A stretch of 64,000 nt of DNA from Microbacterium sp. SS28 (GTDB taxonomy: Bacteria; Actinomycetota; Actinomycetes; Actinomycetales; Microbacteriaceae). Made by a program: the position numbers and the translations under genes. Location: contig NZ_JAKWJP010000004.1 in NCBI RefSeq assembly GCF_022761035.1, forward strand, positions 434,001-498,000, in the 5' to 3' direction. Below are positions 20,387 through 29,311 of the stretch, piece after piece; positions within the stretch are counted from its first letter, which is position 1; every line of letters begins with the position of its first letter. Under the pieces are notes generated by a model. It did not search any database and was not told the origin of the DNA. It saw only the letters and a list, made by a program, of their open reading frames with translations.

Positions 20387-21624
20387 TGAGCTCCGAGACC
20401 CTCCGGCCCGCGATCGCGCAGGACGAGCGCCGTGACGGCGCCGCGTCCCGCGTGCTCGCTCGCGCGCGCGCCGTCGCCGGCGTCGTGCGCCCTGCGGCCT
20501 GGGTGGTCATCGGAACCGCTGTCGCGCTGTGGATCCTCGGCGCGCAGCTGGGCTGGTGGGAGCTCACGATCGCCGCCGTCGTCCTGGCGAGCGTCCTCGC
20601 GCTGTCGCTCCTGTTCCTCATCGGCCGCACGTCCTACGAGGTGACGCTCGACCTCGGGCGCACGCGCGTAGTCGTCGGCGAGCGCGCCGTCGGCGCCCTG
20701 ACGCTCGCCAACTCGAGCCGTCGCGCGATCCTGCCGAGCCGTGTCGTCCTGCCGGTCGGTGCGGGCCGCGGCGTCTTCTCGGTGCGGCGGCTCGGCCCCG
20801 GCGACGAGGCGGAGGAGCTCTTCGCGATCCCGACGCAGCGCCGCGGGGTGCTCCCCGTCGGGCCCGTGAGCGTCGTCCGCGGTGATCCGCTCGGCCTCTT
20901 CGAGCGCGTGCACCGCCGCGACGAGCCCGTCGACCTCTACGTCCACCCCCGCACCATCGCGTTCGCGGGGCAGTCGCTCGGCTTCCTGCGCGACCTCGAG
21001 GGGCTTTCGACGACCGACCTCTCACCCGACGACGTCTCGTTCCACGCTCTCCGCGAGTACCAGCCGGGCGACGACCTGCGGCACGTGCACTGGAAGTCGA
21101 CGGCCCGTACGGGCACCGTCATGGTGCGCCAGTACGAGGAGACGCGCCGTTCGCACTTCGTCATCGGCCTGACCACCGATGCCCGCGAGTATCGCGACCA
21201 GGACGAGTTCGAGCTCGCCGTCTCGGTCGCGGGCTCGGTGGGACTGCGCGCGCTGCGCGACTCCCAGCGCGTCGAGGTGCGCGTGCAGCGCGGCGAGCTG
21301 CCGGCGCGAACGGGGAAGCAGTTCCTCGACTCGCTCGCGGCGCTCGATCAGTCGGCGCCGAAGCACGGGGGGCTCGCGGGCCTGACGGGCGCCGTCGCGG
21401 CGTCGCTCCCGCTCGCGAGCGTCGTCGTACTCGTGTGCGGCAGCCGGCTCGACGCCGTCGGCCTGCGCGAGGCGTGTGCGCGCCTGCCCTTCGGCGCGCG
21501 GTCGCTCGTGATCGTGGCGGAATCCGGCGCGACGCCGTCGCTGCGACGCATCGGCGACGCCGACGTCGTGACGCTCGGCACGCTCGACCAGCTCCCGAAC
21601 GCGCTGCGGAAGGTGCTGGCATGA
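20386..21624 (+). CDS. DUF58 membrane protein
   Basis: 412 aa. Two membrane helices near 38-57 and 62-80 are followed by a beta-domain and a vWA-like DUF58 domain containing the family signature DDLRHVHWKSTARTG around residues 228-243. DUF58 proteins are regular partners of MoxR ATPases and are thought to be their membrane-side targets; biochemical function is unknown. The ATG overlaps the moxR stop, and the stop overlaps the next start as ATGA. Confidence 0.93.
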   Translation: MSSETLRPAIAQDERRDGAASRVLARARAVAGVVRPAAWVVIGTAVALWILGAQLGWWELTIAAVVLASVLALSLLFLIGRTSYEVTLDLGRTRVVVGERAVGALTLANSSRRAILPSRVVLPVGAGRGVFSVRRLGPGDEAEELFAIPTQRRGVLPVGPVSVVRGDPLGLFERVHRRDEPVDLYVHPRTIAFAGQSLGFLRDLEGLSTTDLSPDDVSFHALREYQPGDDLRHVHWKSTARTGTVMVRQYEETRRSHFVIGLTTDAREYRDQDEFELAVSVAGSVGLRALRDSQRVEVRVQRGELPARTGKQFLDSLAALDQSAPKHGGLAGLTGAVAASLPLASVVVLVCGSRLDAVGLREACARLPFGARSLVIVAESGATPSLRRIGDADVVTLGTLDQLPNALRKVLA

Positions 21625-23954
21625 CCCCGACGAGCCTTCCGGCCCGCCGCTGGATCCTCGACCTCGCGGCATCCGCACTCCTGCTCGCCGTCCCGATCGC
21701 GGGCTTCTGGACCACCTTCGCGGGGCCCGACCACCTCGTCGCCGCGGGCGGCGCCGCCGTCGTGGGCCTCGGCATCGCGGCGCTCGGCGCCCGGCTGCGC
21801 TGGGGCGTCCTGGTCCTCGGGCTCACGACGGTCGCGGCCTACTTCCTGCTCGGGGGAGCCCTCGCCCTCCCGGCGACGACGGCGTTCCGCGTCATCCCGA
21901 CGATCGAGACCATCGTGCAGCTCGCGGTGGGCTCGATCACATCGTGGAAGCAGCTCCTGACGACGGCCGCGCCGGTCGCGGCATCCGACGGTCATCTCGT
22001 CGTGCCGTTCCTGCTGACCCTCGTCGCCGCCGTCGTGACGGGCAGCCTCGCGCTGCGCGCACGGCCCCTGTGGGCACTCGTCGCGGCAGGGGTCTTCCTC
22101 GTCCTCGAGATCGCGCTCGGCACGTCGCAGCCGATCGTCCCCGTCGCGCAGGGCATCGTCTTCGCGCTCGTCGCCGTCGTGTGGGTGTCGATCCGCCAGG
22201 CCTGGCAGCCGCAGCCGGCCGTCGTGTCGCTCGGCGAGGACGCGGCTCCGACACAGGGCCGCGCCGTGCGGCGCATCGTCGCGGGCGGCGCCGTCGTCGC
22301 CGTCGCGGCGAGTGCCGGCATCGCCTTCGGGGTCGTCGCGGCCCCGGCGGGGCCGCGGTACGTCCTGCGCGACGTCGTGATCCCGCCGTTCGACATCCGC
22401 GAGTACCCGAGCCCCCTGCAGGGCTTCCGCGCCTACGTGCGCGACGACGCCGACGAGTCGCTGTTCCGCGTCTCAGGCCTGCCCGACGGCGCACGCGTCC
22501 GCCTCGCGACGATGGACGCCTACAGCGGCATGGTCTACAACGTCTCGGACGAGGGTCCCGGGTCGTCGAGCGCCTTCACCCCCGTGCGCGGCAACATGTC
22601 CGAGGGCGCCGAGGGCACGCCCGTCACGCTGCAAGTCGAGATCGACGCCTTCAGCGGGGTCTGGATGCCGGATGCCGGCGCCGTCGTGAGCGTCGTGTTC
22701 GACGGCGACCGCGCCGACGAGCTGCGCCGCTCGGCCCACTACAACGAGGCGACCGACACGGGCGTCGTGACGGCCCGCCTCGCGAAGGGCGACGCGTACA
22801 CGCTCGAGACCGTCATCCCGTCGGAGCACAGCGACGAGAGCCTCGCCTCGGCCGCGTTCGCGCCCGTGCAGATGCCCGATCAGGACGGCGTTCCTCAGGA
22901 GTTCGGCGACATCGCAGCGAAGGCCGTCGCGGATGCGCAGACGCCCATCGACCAGGTGCGCGCGCTGCAGTCGCTGCTCGCCGAGGACGGCTTCTTCAGC
23001 CACGGGCTCGAGGGTGAGGTGCTCTCCCGCGCGGGCCACGGCGCCGAGCGCATCTCGACGCTGCTCGGGGCCGACCAGATGGTCGGCGACGACGAGCAGT
23101 ACGCCACGGCGATGGCGCTGCTCGCGGGCCAGGTCGGCATCCCGGCGCGCGTCGTCATGGGCTTCCACCCCGATGAGGATGCGCCGAGCGAGGGCGTGTT
23201 CACGGCGACGGGCGACAACCTGCACGCGTGGGTCGAGGTCGCGTTCGAAGGCGCCGGATGGGTGCCGTTCGACCCCACGCCCCCCGAGGATCAGGTGCCG
23301 ACCGACCAGGCGCCCAAGCCCCGCGTCGACCCCAAGCCGCAGGTGCTGCAGCCGCCGCCCCCCGAGCAGGAGCCCGTCGACCTGCCCCCGACCGTGCCCG
23401 ACGACCGCGAGTCCGAGGACGAAGAGGCGGCCGACTCGGGCCTGCTCTGGACGATCCTCGCGCTCAGCGCCGGGGGCCTCGGCCTGCTCGCGCTGCTCGC
23501 GGCGCCCTTCATCGTGATCGGCGTGCTCAAGGCCTCGCGCCGTCGCCGTCGGCGCCACGCCGAGCGCGGCGCCGACCGCATCAGCGGCGGCTGGGACGAG
23601 CTCGTCGACCGCGCCGTCGACCACGGCGCGCCCGTGCGGCCCGGGGCGACGCGGCTCGAGGACGCCGACGTCGTCGGCACGGCCTTCGCCGAGCCGCGCA
23701 TCGCGACGCTCGCGCTGCGCGCCGATGCCGAGGTCTTCGGCCCCGCCGAGCCCACGCCCGGCGACATCGAGGAGTTCTGGCGCCAGGTCGACGAGCTCGT
23801 CGGCGGCATGGGTGCGAAGCGGTCGCTCTGGCAGCGGCTGCGCGCACGCCTCTCGCTGCGGGCGCTCCTCGCGCCGACGCGCTTCGCACTGCCCCCACGA
23901 CGGCGGGCCGCCGGCGATGACGCCGCGGCCGACGAGAACCCGGAGAAGACATGA
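21621..23954 (+). CDS. TgpA-like transglutaminase-fold membrane protein lacking the catalytic cysteine
   Basis: 777 aa. About six N-terminal membrane helices (to about 235) precede an extracytoplasmic transglutaminase-like domain, a Pro-rich stretch (QPPPPEQEP), a further helix near 605-635 and a charged cytoplasmic tail. The core has the usual surroundings, QYATAMALLAGQVGIPARVVMGF then HAWVEV and FDPTP, so His535 and Asp551 of the triad are present. The motif that should read G-x-C-E-Q reads GDDEQY, with Asp491 at the catalytic Cys position. It is therefore unlikely to be an active transglutaminase or protease and may bind peptides or glycans. Overlaps both neighbours by 4 nt. Confidence 0.92.
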   Translation: MTPTSLPARRWILDLAASALLLAVPIAGFWTTFAGPDHLVAAGGAAVVGLGIAALGARLRWGVLVLGLTTVAAYFLLGGALALPATTAFRVIPTIETIVQLAVGSITSWKQLLTTAAPVAASDGHLVVPFLLTLVAAVVTGSLALRARPLWALVAAGVFLVLEIALGTSQPIVPVAQGIVFALVAVVWVSIRQAWQPQPAVVSLGEDAAPTQGRAVRRIVAGGAVVAVAASAGIAFGVVAAPAGPRYVLRDVVIPPFDIREYPSPLQGFRAYVRDDADESLFRVSGLPDGARVRLATMDAYSGMVYNVSDEGPGSSSAFTPVRGNMSEGAEGTPVTLQVEIDAFSGVWMPDAGAVVSVVFDGDRADELRRSAHYNEATDTGVVTARLAKGDAYTLETVIPSEHSDESLASAAFAPVQMPDQDGVPQEFGDIAAKAVADAQTPIDQVRALQSLLAEDGFFSHGLEGEVLSRAGHGAERISTLLGADQMVGDDEQYATAMALLAGQVGIPARVVMGFHPDEDAPSEGVFTATGDNLHAWVEVAFEGAGWVPFDPTPPEDQVPTDQAPKPRVDPKPQVLQPPPPEQEPVDLPPTVPDDRESEDEEAADSGLLWTILALSAGGLGLLALLAAPFIVIGVLKASRRRRRRHAERGADRISGGWDELVDRAVDHGAPVRPGATRLEDADVVGTAFAEPRIATLALRADAEVFGPAEPTPGDIEEFWRQVDELVGGMGAKRSLWQRLRARLSLRALLAPTRFALPPRRRAAGDDAAADENPEKT

Positions 23955-25240
23955 CCGCGTCCCCCCTCGCGCCCACGACCCCCGCGGAGATCGGCCGGCG
24001 CGTCTTCGCGTATCTCGTCGACGGTGCGATCGCGGGGGTGCTCGTCTCGATCGCGACAGTCATCACAGCGCTCGCGACGGTCCGGTCCGCGACGACCGCC
24101 GACACGCTTCTCGCGCAGCTCGCGGTCGTCTACGGCGTGGCCCTCGTCGTGTCGCTCGCGTGGGGCGTCGTCTACACGCTCATGCAGGGCGGTCGCGGCT
24201 CGATCGGCCAGCGGATCCTCGGTATCCGCCTCGCCGATGCCGCCTCGGGAGCTTCCATCGGCTTCGGCCGCGCGCTGGTCCGCAACCTCGTGTGGATCGT
24301 CTCGCTCTGGATCGTGATCGGCTACTTCACCCCGCTGCTCGACTCGTCGGGGCGCCGGCAGGGCTGGCACGACAAGGCGGCGCGCGCCGTCGTCGTGTCG
24401 ACGAAGGCGACGGATGCCGCGTCCTTCGCGGAGCCCGCCGCCGCAGCGGGCGTCGCCGCCTCGCCTGCGCCGGTCGCCGCGGCCCCGACGATTCCCGCGC
24501 CGCCGAGCGCGCCCGTGCCCGTCATCCCCGCACCGCCGGCATCGTTCATCGCACCGTCCACCTCGTACGCGAGCGCGCCGGCCGCGCGGCCTGTGCTCCC
24601 GGCAGGGCCCGTCGGGTCGGGCGATGCGCTCATCTCGGTCGTCCCGGGAGTCACGCCTGTTCTCCCGAGCCCCGTCCCGAGTGCTCCCGCGCCCGTGACG
24701 CCGACGGTGTACGCGCCCCCGGTCGAGGTGGCGCCTGTGGTCGCCCCGGTGGTCCCGACCGCCGCCGAGCCTGCCCCGCCGGCACCGGCACCGGCGCCGG
24801 CACCGGTGCTCGCGGTCGCCCCGCCGATCGCACCGGCTCCCGCCGGCGCGGCCGCGGCATCCGTCCCTTCGTCGCCCGACGACATCGACGCGACCCGCGC
24901 CGCGGCGCCCCGCGCACGCGCCGTCGCGGCGCTCACGTGGGACGACGGCACGCGCACGGCCGTCTACGGCCGCACGCTCTTCGGACGCAACCCCGCCGCC
25001 GAATCCGGCGCGACCGTCGTCGCGGTGCGCGACGAGACGCTGTCGCTCTCGAAGACCCACTTCGAGATCGGCGGCGACGCGGAGGGCGCCTGGATCACCG
25101 ACCGCCACTCGACGAACGGCACAGTCCTCGTGCGCGATGGCCGGCGCGAGGACGTCGAACCCGGCGTGCAGGTGCCTCTGCGCGCGGGCGACCGCCTCGA
25201 GTTCGGCGATCGCAGCGTGCGTGTGGGAGACGGCTCGTGA
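23951..25240 (+). CDS. RDD-domain membrane protein with C-terminal FHA domain
   Basis: 429 aa. An RDD domain (residues 10-150, RRVFAYLVDGAIAG and IGQRILGIRLAD) supplies membrane helices. It is followed by a Pro/Ala/Val-rich linker of about 150 residues and an FHA domain near 335-425 with the phosphothreonine-binding residues in LFGRNP, SLSKTHFEI and DRHSTNGTVL. FHA domains read phosphothreonine, so this protein can recruit products of the kinase encoded 2 kb downstream to the membrane. Thr315 in DDIDATR just before the FHA domain is a plausible phosphosite. ATGA and GTGA overlaps join it to its neighbours. Confidence 0.93.
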   Translation: MTASPLAPTTPAEIGRRVFAYLVDGAIAGVLVSIATVITALATVRSATTADTLLAQLAVVYGVALVVSLAWGVVYTLMQGGRGSIGQRILGIRLADAASGASIGFGRALVRNLVWIVSLWIVIGYFTPLLDSSGRRQGWHDKAARAVVVSTKATDAASFAEPAAAAGVAASPAPVAAAPTIPAPPSAPVPVIPAPPASFIAPSTSYASAPAARPVLPAGPVGSGDALISVVPGVTPVLPSPVPSAPAPVTPTVYAPPVEVAPVVAPVVPTAAEPAPPAPAPAPAPVLAVAPPIAPAPAGAAAASVPSSPDDIDATRAAAPRARAVAALTWDDGTRTAVYGRTLFGRNPAAESGATVVAVRDETLSLSKTHFEIGGDAEGAWITDRHSTNGTVLVRDGRREDVEPGVQVPLRAGDRLEFGDRSVRVGDGS

Positions 25241-26073
25241 CAGCGGCATCCGCTCTCATCTCGGTCGTCTGCGGCGCCGCGACCGACCAGGGACTGCGCC
25301 GGCGGATCAACGAGGACGCATACCTCGCGGACTCTCCCGTCTTCCTCGTGGCCGACGGCATGGGCGGGCACCACGCGGGCGAGGTCGCGAGCGCGGCCGT
25401 CGTCGAGGAGTTCGCCGCCCTCGCCGGCAGGCCGAGCCTGTCGATCGCGGATGTCGGCGAGACCCTGGACCGCGCCCGTCGGCGCGTCGAAGAACTCCCG
25501 CCCGGAGCGGGCGCGGGTGCCGGGACGACGCTCTCGGGCGTCGTCATCGCCGACGTCGACGGGGAGGGGTACTGGCTCGCCGTCAACCTCGGCGACTCGC
25601 GCACCTACCTGCTGTCGGACGGCGAGCTCGAGCAGGTGAGCGTCGACCACTCGGTCGTGCAGGAGCTCATCGACAGCGGCGAGCTCGACGAGCAGTCCGC
25701 GTCGTCCGATTCGCGCCGCAACATCATCACGCGCGCGATCGGCGGCGGCAGCGACGGCGAGCCCGACTTCTGGCTCATTCCCGCGGGCGCGGGCGACCGC
25801 GTGCTCGTGTGCTCCGACGGGCTCTCCGGCGAGCTGACGCGCGAGCGCATCGCCGAAGTGCTGCGCACCGAGCCGCACCCGCAGTCCGCCGCGACGCGAC
25901 TCGTGCGCGAGGCCGTCGAAGCCGGCGGACGCGACAACGTCACGGCGCTCGTCGTCGACGCGACGGCCGTCGTCACGCGCGGCGGCGACCGCGCGCACGA
26001 GACTGTGCCGACGATCGTCTACGACCTCGACGAGGACACCCGGCCGCGTGCCACGGCAGGAGCCGCATCATGA
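25237..26073 (+). CDS. PP2C-type Ser/Thr protein phosphatase
   Basis: 278 aa from a GTG overlapping the previous stop as GTGA. All PP2C metal-binding motifs are present: NEDAY, VADGMGGHHAGE, NLGDSRTYL, VLVCSDGLSG and GGRDNVTAL. There is no membrane helix, so it is cytoplasmic. It should reverse phosphorylation by the kinase of the same operon. The tail (HETVPTIVYDLDEDTRP) has Thr256 and Thr259 in acidic/hydrophobic surroundings that could themselves be phosphorylated and bound by the operon's FHA proteins. Confidence 0.95.
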   Translation: MTAASALISVVCGAATDQGLRRRINEDAYLADSPVFLVADGMGGHHAGEVASAAVVEEFAALAGRPSLSIADVGETLDRARRRVEELPPGAGAGAGTTLSGVVIADVDGEGYWLAVNLGDSRTYLLSDGELEQVSVDHSVVQELIDSGELDEQSASSDSRRNIITRAIGGGSDGEPDFWLIPAGAGDRVLVCSDGLSGELTRERIAEVLRTEPHPQSAATRLVREAVEAGGRDNVTALVVDATAVVTRGGDRAHETVPTIVYDLDEDTRPRATAGAAS

Positions 26074-27362
26074 GCATCGTGCAGTACTCGCGCGGCGACC
26101 GCGCCGTCGTCGCGACGGACCGCGGGATCGTCGTGCTCGCGAGCGCGGTGCCCGACGACCTTCCGCTGCGCGTCTGGGACGCGCTCTCGGCGGGGCAGGG
26201 GCTGCCCGGCATCGTCGGCGCGCTCACGGCGCACGGCGCCTCGCTCGCCGACCTGCCCGCCTTCGCCGCGATCCTGCGCGAGCACGACGCGGTGCGCCTC
26301 GCCGTTCGCGGCGACCTCGCCGTCACGATCGAGACCCCGTCAGGCCCCGAGGTCGTCTCGGGAGCGGGTGTCACGACGTGGTCCGAGCGCGTCTTCCGTG
26401 AGGCCCGAACGGTCAGCCTCGGCGATGGCCGCGACGCGGCGCGCTTCCCGCTGCAGCACGGTGTCGTGTTCGTGTCGGCGCTGTCGGTCGTGTGGGATCG
26501 GGCAGAGGGGACGGATGCCGCTCCCGCGCCCGTCGCGGCGCGCGAGGCGCCGGCATCCGTCGTCGAGGTCTCGCCGGTCGCCGCGCCGATTCCGGCGATC
26601 GACGTGCCCGCGTTCGAGCCGGTGGACGTGCCTGCCGACGTTCCCGCATTCACCCCGATCGACGTGCCCGCGTTCGACCCAGTCGACGTCCCTGCCGACG
26701 TGCCCGCGTTCGACCCGGTCGACGTGCCTGCGTTCACGCCGGTCGAGGTTCCTGCGCTCTTCGAGCCCTCTCCCGTCTCGCCGCCTCCCGCGGATGCCCC
26801 GCTGGTCGGAGACGGCGAGAGCGTCGACGAGCAGCTGTGGGCCCAGACCGTCGTGCGCCCCTTCCAGACGGGCGCGCCGAGCGAGCAGACGCTCGACGAC
26901 GCCCCCGAGGACGCCCCGGGCGATCATGACGGCGCCACGATCTCGGTCGCTCAGCTCCGCGCCCTGCGCGAAGGGCGTGACGAATCGGCTCCCGCCCCCC
27001 TCGCCCCGCCTCGCCCGCGCGCGCCCGGCCGCATCCGCCTCTCGACGGGCCAGGTCGTCGTGCTCGACCGCACCGTCGTCGTGGGCCGCCGCCCCCGGTC
27101 GACTCGCGTGACCGGCACCGATCTGCCGCATCTCGTCGCCGTCGACAGCCCCCAGCAGGACATCTCGCGCAGCCACCTCGAGCTGCGCGTCGAGGGCGAC
27201 AGCATCGTCGCGACCGACCTCGACACGACCAACGGCACGACGCTCGTCCGCATGGGCGCAGACCCCGTGCGCCTGCATCCGGGCGAGTCGACGGTCGTCG
27301 TCCCGGGTGACATGCTCGACCTCGGCGACGGCATCACGATCGACATCGAGGGTGCCGGGTGA
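26070..27362 (+). CDS. FHA-domain protein with a DVPA-repeat linker
   Basis: 430 aa. An N-terminal domain of about 150 residues (MSIVQYSRGDRAVVATDRGI) is one I cannot name. A low-complexity linker at 178-229 repeats DVPAF-[DET]-P-[VI] units. The C-terminal FHA domain (about 340-425) has VVGRRP, DISRSHLEL and DTTNGTTL, so it should bind phosphothreonine. DGATISVAQL (Thr290) between linker and FHA is a possible phosphosite. No membrane helix. It lies between phosphatase and kinase genes with 4-nt overlaps on both sides, consistent with an adaptor of that signalling pair. Confidence 0.9.
   Translation: MSIVQYSRGDRAVVATDRGIVVLASAVPDDLPLRVWDALSAGQGLPGIVGALTAHGASLADLPAFAAILREHDAVRLAVRGDLAVTIETPSGPEVVSGAGVTTWSERVFREARTVSLGDGRDAARFPLQHGVVFVSALSVVWDRAEGTDAAPAPVAAREAPASVVEVSPVAAPIPAIDVPAFEPVDVPADVPAFTPIDVPAFDPVDVPADVPAFDPVDVPAFTPVEVPALFEPSPVSPPPADAPLVGDGESVDEQLWAQTVVRPFQTGAPSEQTLDDAPEDAPGDHDGATISVAQLRALREGRDESAPAPLAPPRPRAPGRIRLSTGQVVVLDRTVVVGRRPRSTRVTGTDLPHLVAVDSPQQDISRSHLELRVEGDSIVATDLDTTNGTTLVRMGADPVRLHPGESTVVVPGDMLDLGDGITIDIEGAG
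26601..26757 (+). repeat. In-frame degenerate repeat encoding DVPAF-P units
   Basis: Near-repeats of GACGTGCCCGCGTTC and GACGTGCCTGCC encode alternating DVPAF and PVDVPAD units inside the FHA protein. Copies differ mostly at third positions, indicating an old, selected or drifting expansion. Confidence 0.7.
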
Positions 27363-29110
27363 GCACGAAGCGCGCACCCGCGGCACCTCCCGTCATCCCG
27401 GGGTTCACGTACGTCGACATCCTGGGATCGGGCGGCTTCGCCGACGTCTTCCTCTACGAGCAGCAGCTCCCGCTGCGCCGCGTCGCCGTCAAGGTGCTGC
27501 TGACCGACCGCATCTCGGCGGGCTCCGTCTCGGAGTTCACAGCCGAGGCCAACGTCATGGCGATGCTCTCGACGCATCCCGCGATCGTCACGATCTACCA
27601 GGCGGGCGTCGCAGGCGACGGACGCCCGTACCTCGTGATCGAGTACTGCCCCAAGCCGAACCTTCAGGTGCGGTATCGGCGCGAGCCGTTCTCGGTCGCC
27701 GAGGCGCTGCGCGTCGGCGTGCAGGTCGCCTCCGCGGTCGAGACGGCGCACCGCGCGGGGGTTCTCCACCGCGACATCAAGCCTGCGAACATCCTCGTGA
27801 CGGACTACAACCGTCCCGCCCTGACCGACTTCGGCATCGCCTCGACGACGGCGGCCGCCGAGGAATCGGCAGGGCTGTCGATCCCGTGGTCGCCGCCGGA
27901 GTCCTTCGCCGACGTGCCGCAGTCCGACGCGCGCTCCGACGTGTACGCCCTCGCCGCGACCGTCTACACGCTGCTCGCGGGACGCTCGCCGTTCGAGCTG
28001 CCGGGCCAGCGCAACTCGGGCGCTGACCTCATCGAGCGGATCGAGCGCTCTCCGCTCCCCGCCCTCGGTCGGCCCGACGTGCCGGCCTCGCTCCAGCGGA
28101 CGCTCGACCGCGCCATGGCCAAGGCGCCGGCGGACCGCTACGACAGCGCGCTCGCCTTCGCCCGTGCGCTGCAGACGGTGCAGATCGAGCTGTCTCACTC
28201 CGTGACGCCGATCGACATCCTCGACGACGCGCTTCCCGACGAGATCGTCGAGGACGACGACGAGGGTCTCACCCGCGTGCGAGGGGTCGTGAGCATCAGC
28301 CCCGAGACCTCGCCCGCCGCGGGCCTCACGCGGCCGTTCACGACGACTCCGGCCACGACGGCGCCGTGGGATGCCTCGGCCGCGACGACGGCGCCGGATG
28401 CATCGCCGGCCGCGCCTCCGCCGGTATCCCCGGCCGTCGCCGAGACCGTGCAGCGGGACGCGCTCGCCGAGACGCTCATGCGCGCGCCGGCACCCGCCGC
28501 GCCGAGGCCGCCCGCCGCGCCGGGGCCGACCGCCGCGGCACCTGCAGCCGCGCCCGTGGCCCCCACCGCGCCGGCAACGCCGGTTGCGCCCGCCATCCCC
28601 GCCGCCTCGGCGGTGCCGCCCTCGCCGGACCTGTTCGCGCCTGCATCGCCCGCGTCTGTCGAAGGAGCGCTCGACGAGGCGCCGCCCGCGCGCCGTCCAC
28701 GGCGTGCGCTGTGGTGGTCGCTCGCGGGCGCGGCCGTGATCATCACAGCGGTCGTCGTCGGCGTCTCGCTTCCGTCGCTCCTCGGAGATGCGCCCGCGCC
28801 GTCGCCGACCGTCGAGGAGGAGGCGGAGCCTCAAGATCCGACGGACCTCGTCGTGGCATCCCCCGAAGGAATCGCGGGTGTCCCGGGCGACGGGACTGTC
28901 GCGTTCACATGGACGAACCCCAACCCACAGGAGGGTGACGAGTACCTCTGGGCCGTCGTGCAGCGCGCCGACGTCGAGCCCGAGTACGACCGCACCGCCG
29001 AGGCGACCGTGACGGTGCCCGCCGATCCGTCCGGTACGACGTGCATCGAGGTGATGGTCGTCCGCATCGACGGCCAGGCCTCCGACCCCTCCCGCGCCTG
29101 CGTCCCCTGA
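27359..29110 (+). CDS. Membrane Ser/Thr protein kinase (PknB-like)
   Basis: 583 aa from a GTG in a GTGA overlap. The kinase domain (about 12-270) has the glycine loop GSGGFADVF, VAVKVL, catalytic HRDIKPANIL and TDFGIA; the P+1 segment reads IPWSPPESF rather than the usual GTPxYMAPE. A long Ala/Pro juxtamembrane linker leads to one membrane helix near 450-475 (WWSLAGAAVIITAVVVG) and an extracellular domain of about 100 residues with a Cys pair (TTCIEV, SRACVP). There are no PASTA repeats, so it senses something other than classic PknB ligands. As last gene of the module it probably drives phosphorylation of its FHA, RDD-FHA and TgpA-like neighbours. Confidence 0.95.
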   Translation: MSTKRAPAAPPVIPGFTYVDILGSGGFADVFLYEQQLPLRRVAVKVLLTDRISAGSVSEFTAEANVMAMLSTHPAIVTIYQAGVAGDGRPYLVIEYCPKPNLQVRYRREPFSVAEALRVGVQVASAVETAHRAGVLHRDIKPANILVTDYNRPALTDFGIASTTAAAEESAGLSIPWSPPESFADVPQSDARSDVYALAATVYTLLAGRSPFELPGQRNSGADLIERIERSPLPALGRPDVPASLQRTLDRAMAKAPADRYDSALAFARALQTVQIELSHSVTPIDILDDALPDEIVEDDDEGLTRVRGVVSISPETSPAAGLTRPFTTTPATTAPWDASAATTAPDASPAAPPPVSPAVAETVQRDALAETLMRAPAPAAPRPPAAPGPTAAAPAAAPVAPTAPATPVAPAIPAASAVPPSPDLFAPASPASVEGALDEAPPARRPRRALWWSLAGAAVIITAVVVGVSLPSLLGDAPAPSPTVEEEAEPQDPTDLVVASPEGIAGVPGDGTVAFTWTNPNPQEGDEYLWAVVQRADVEPEYDRTAEATVTVPADPSGTTCIEVMVVRIDGQASDPSRACVP

Positions 29111-29120
29111 GCCCGCTCCT

Positions 29121-29243
29121 CACCCGGTCGCTTCGCCTGCCTAGCGTCGTGCTCAGGCCTGGCTTCGACTCCTCGGCGAGCTCGGAGACCGCGGTGAATG
29201 CCCGGCGGCTCCCACCCGGTCGCTGAGCCTGCCGAAGCGTCGT
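29121..29243. repeat. Two more copies of the GGTCGCTGAGCCTGCCG-type repeat
   Basis: CACCCGGTCGCTTCGCCTGC at 29121-29140 and CACCCGGTCGCTGAGCCTGC at 29213-29232 lie in the 201-bp gap between the convergent kinase and recombinase-like genes. They match the element at 4651-4677. A GCCGCC/GGCGGC hairpin at 29261-29274 could terminate transcription. Confidence 0.5.
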
Positions 29244-29311
29244 TCCCGAGCCCCGCCATCGCCGCCTCGGCGGCCTCGAGACGGAGGCGTCGACCCGGCC
29301 CCCGGCGCAGG

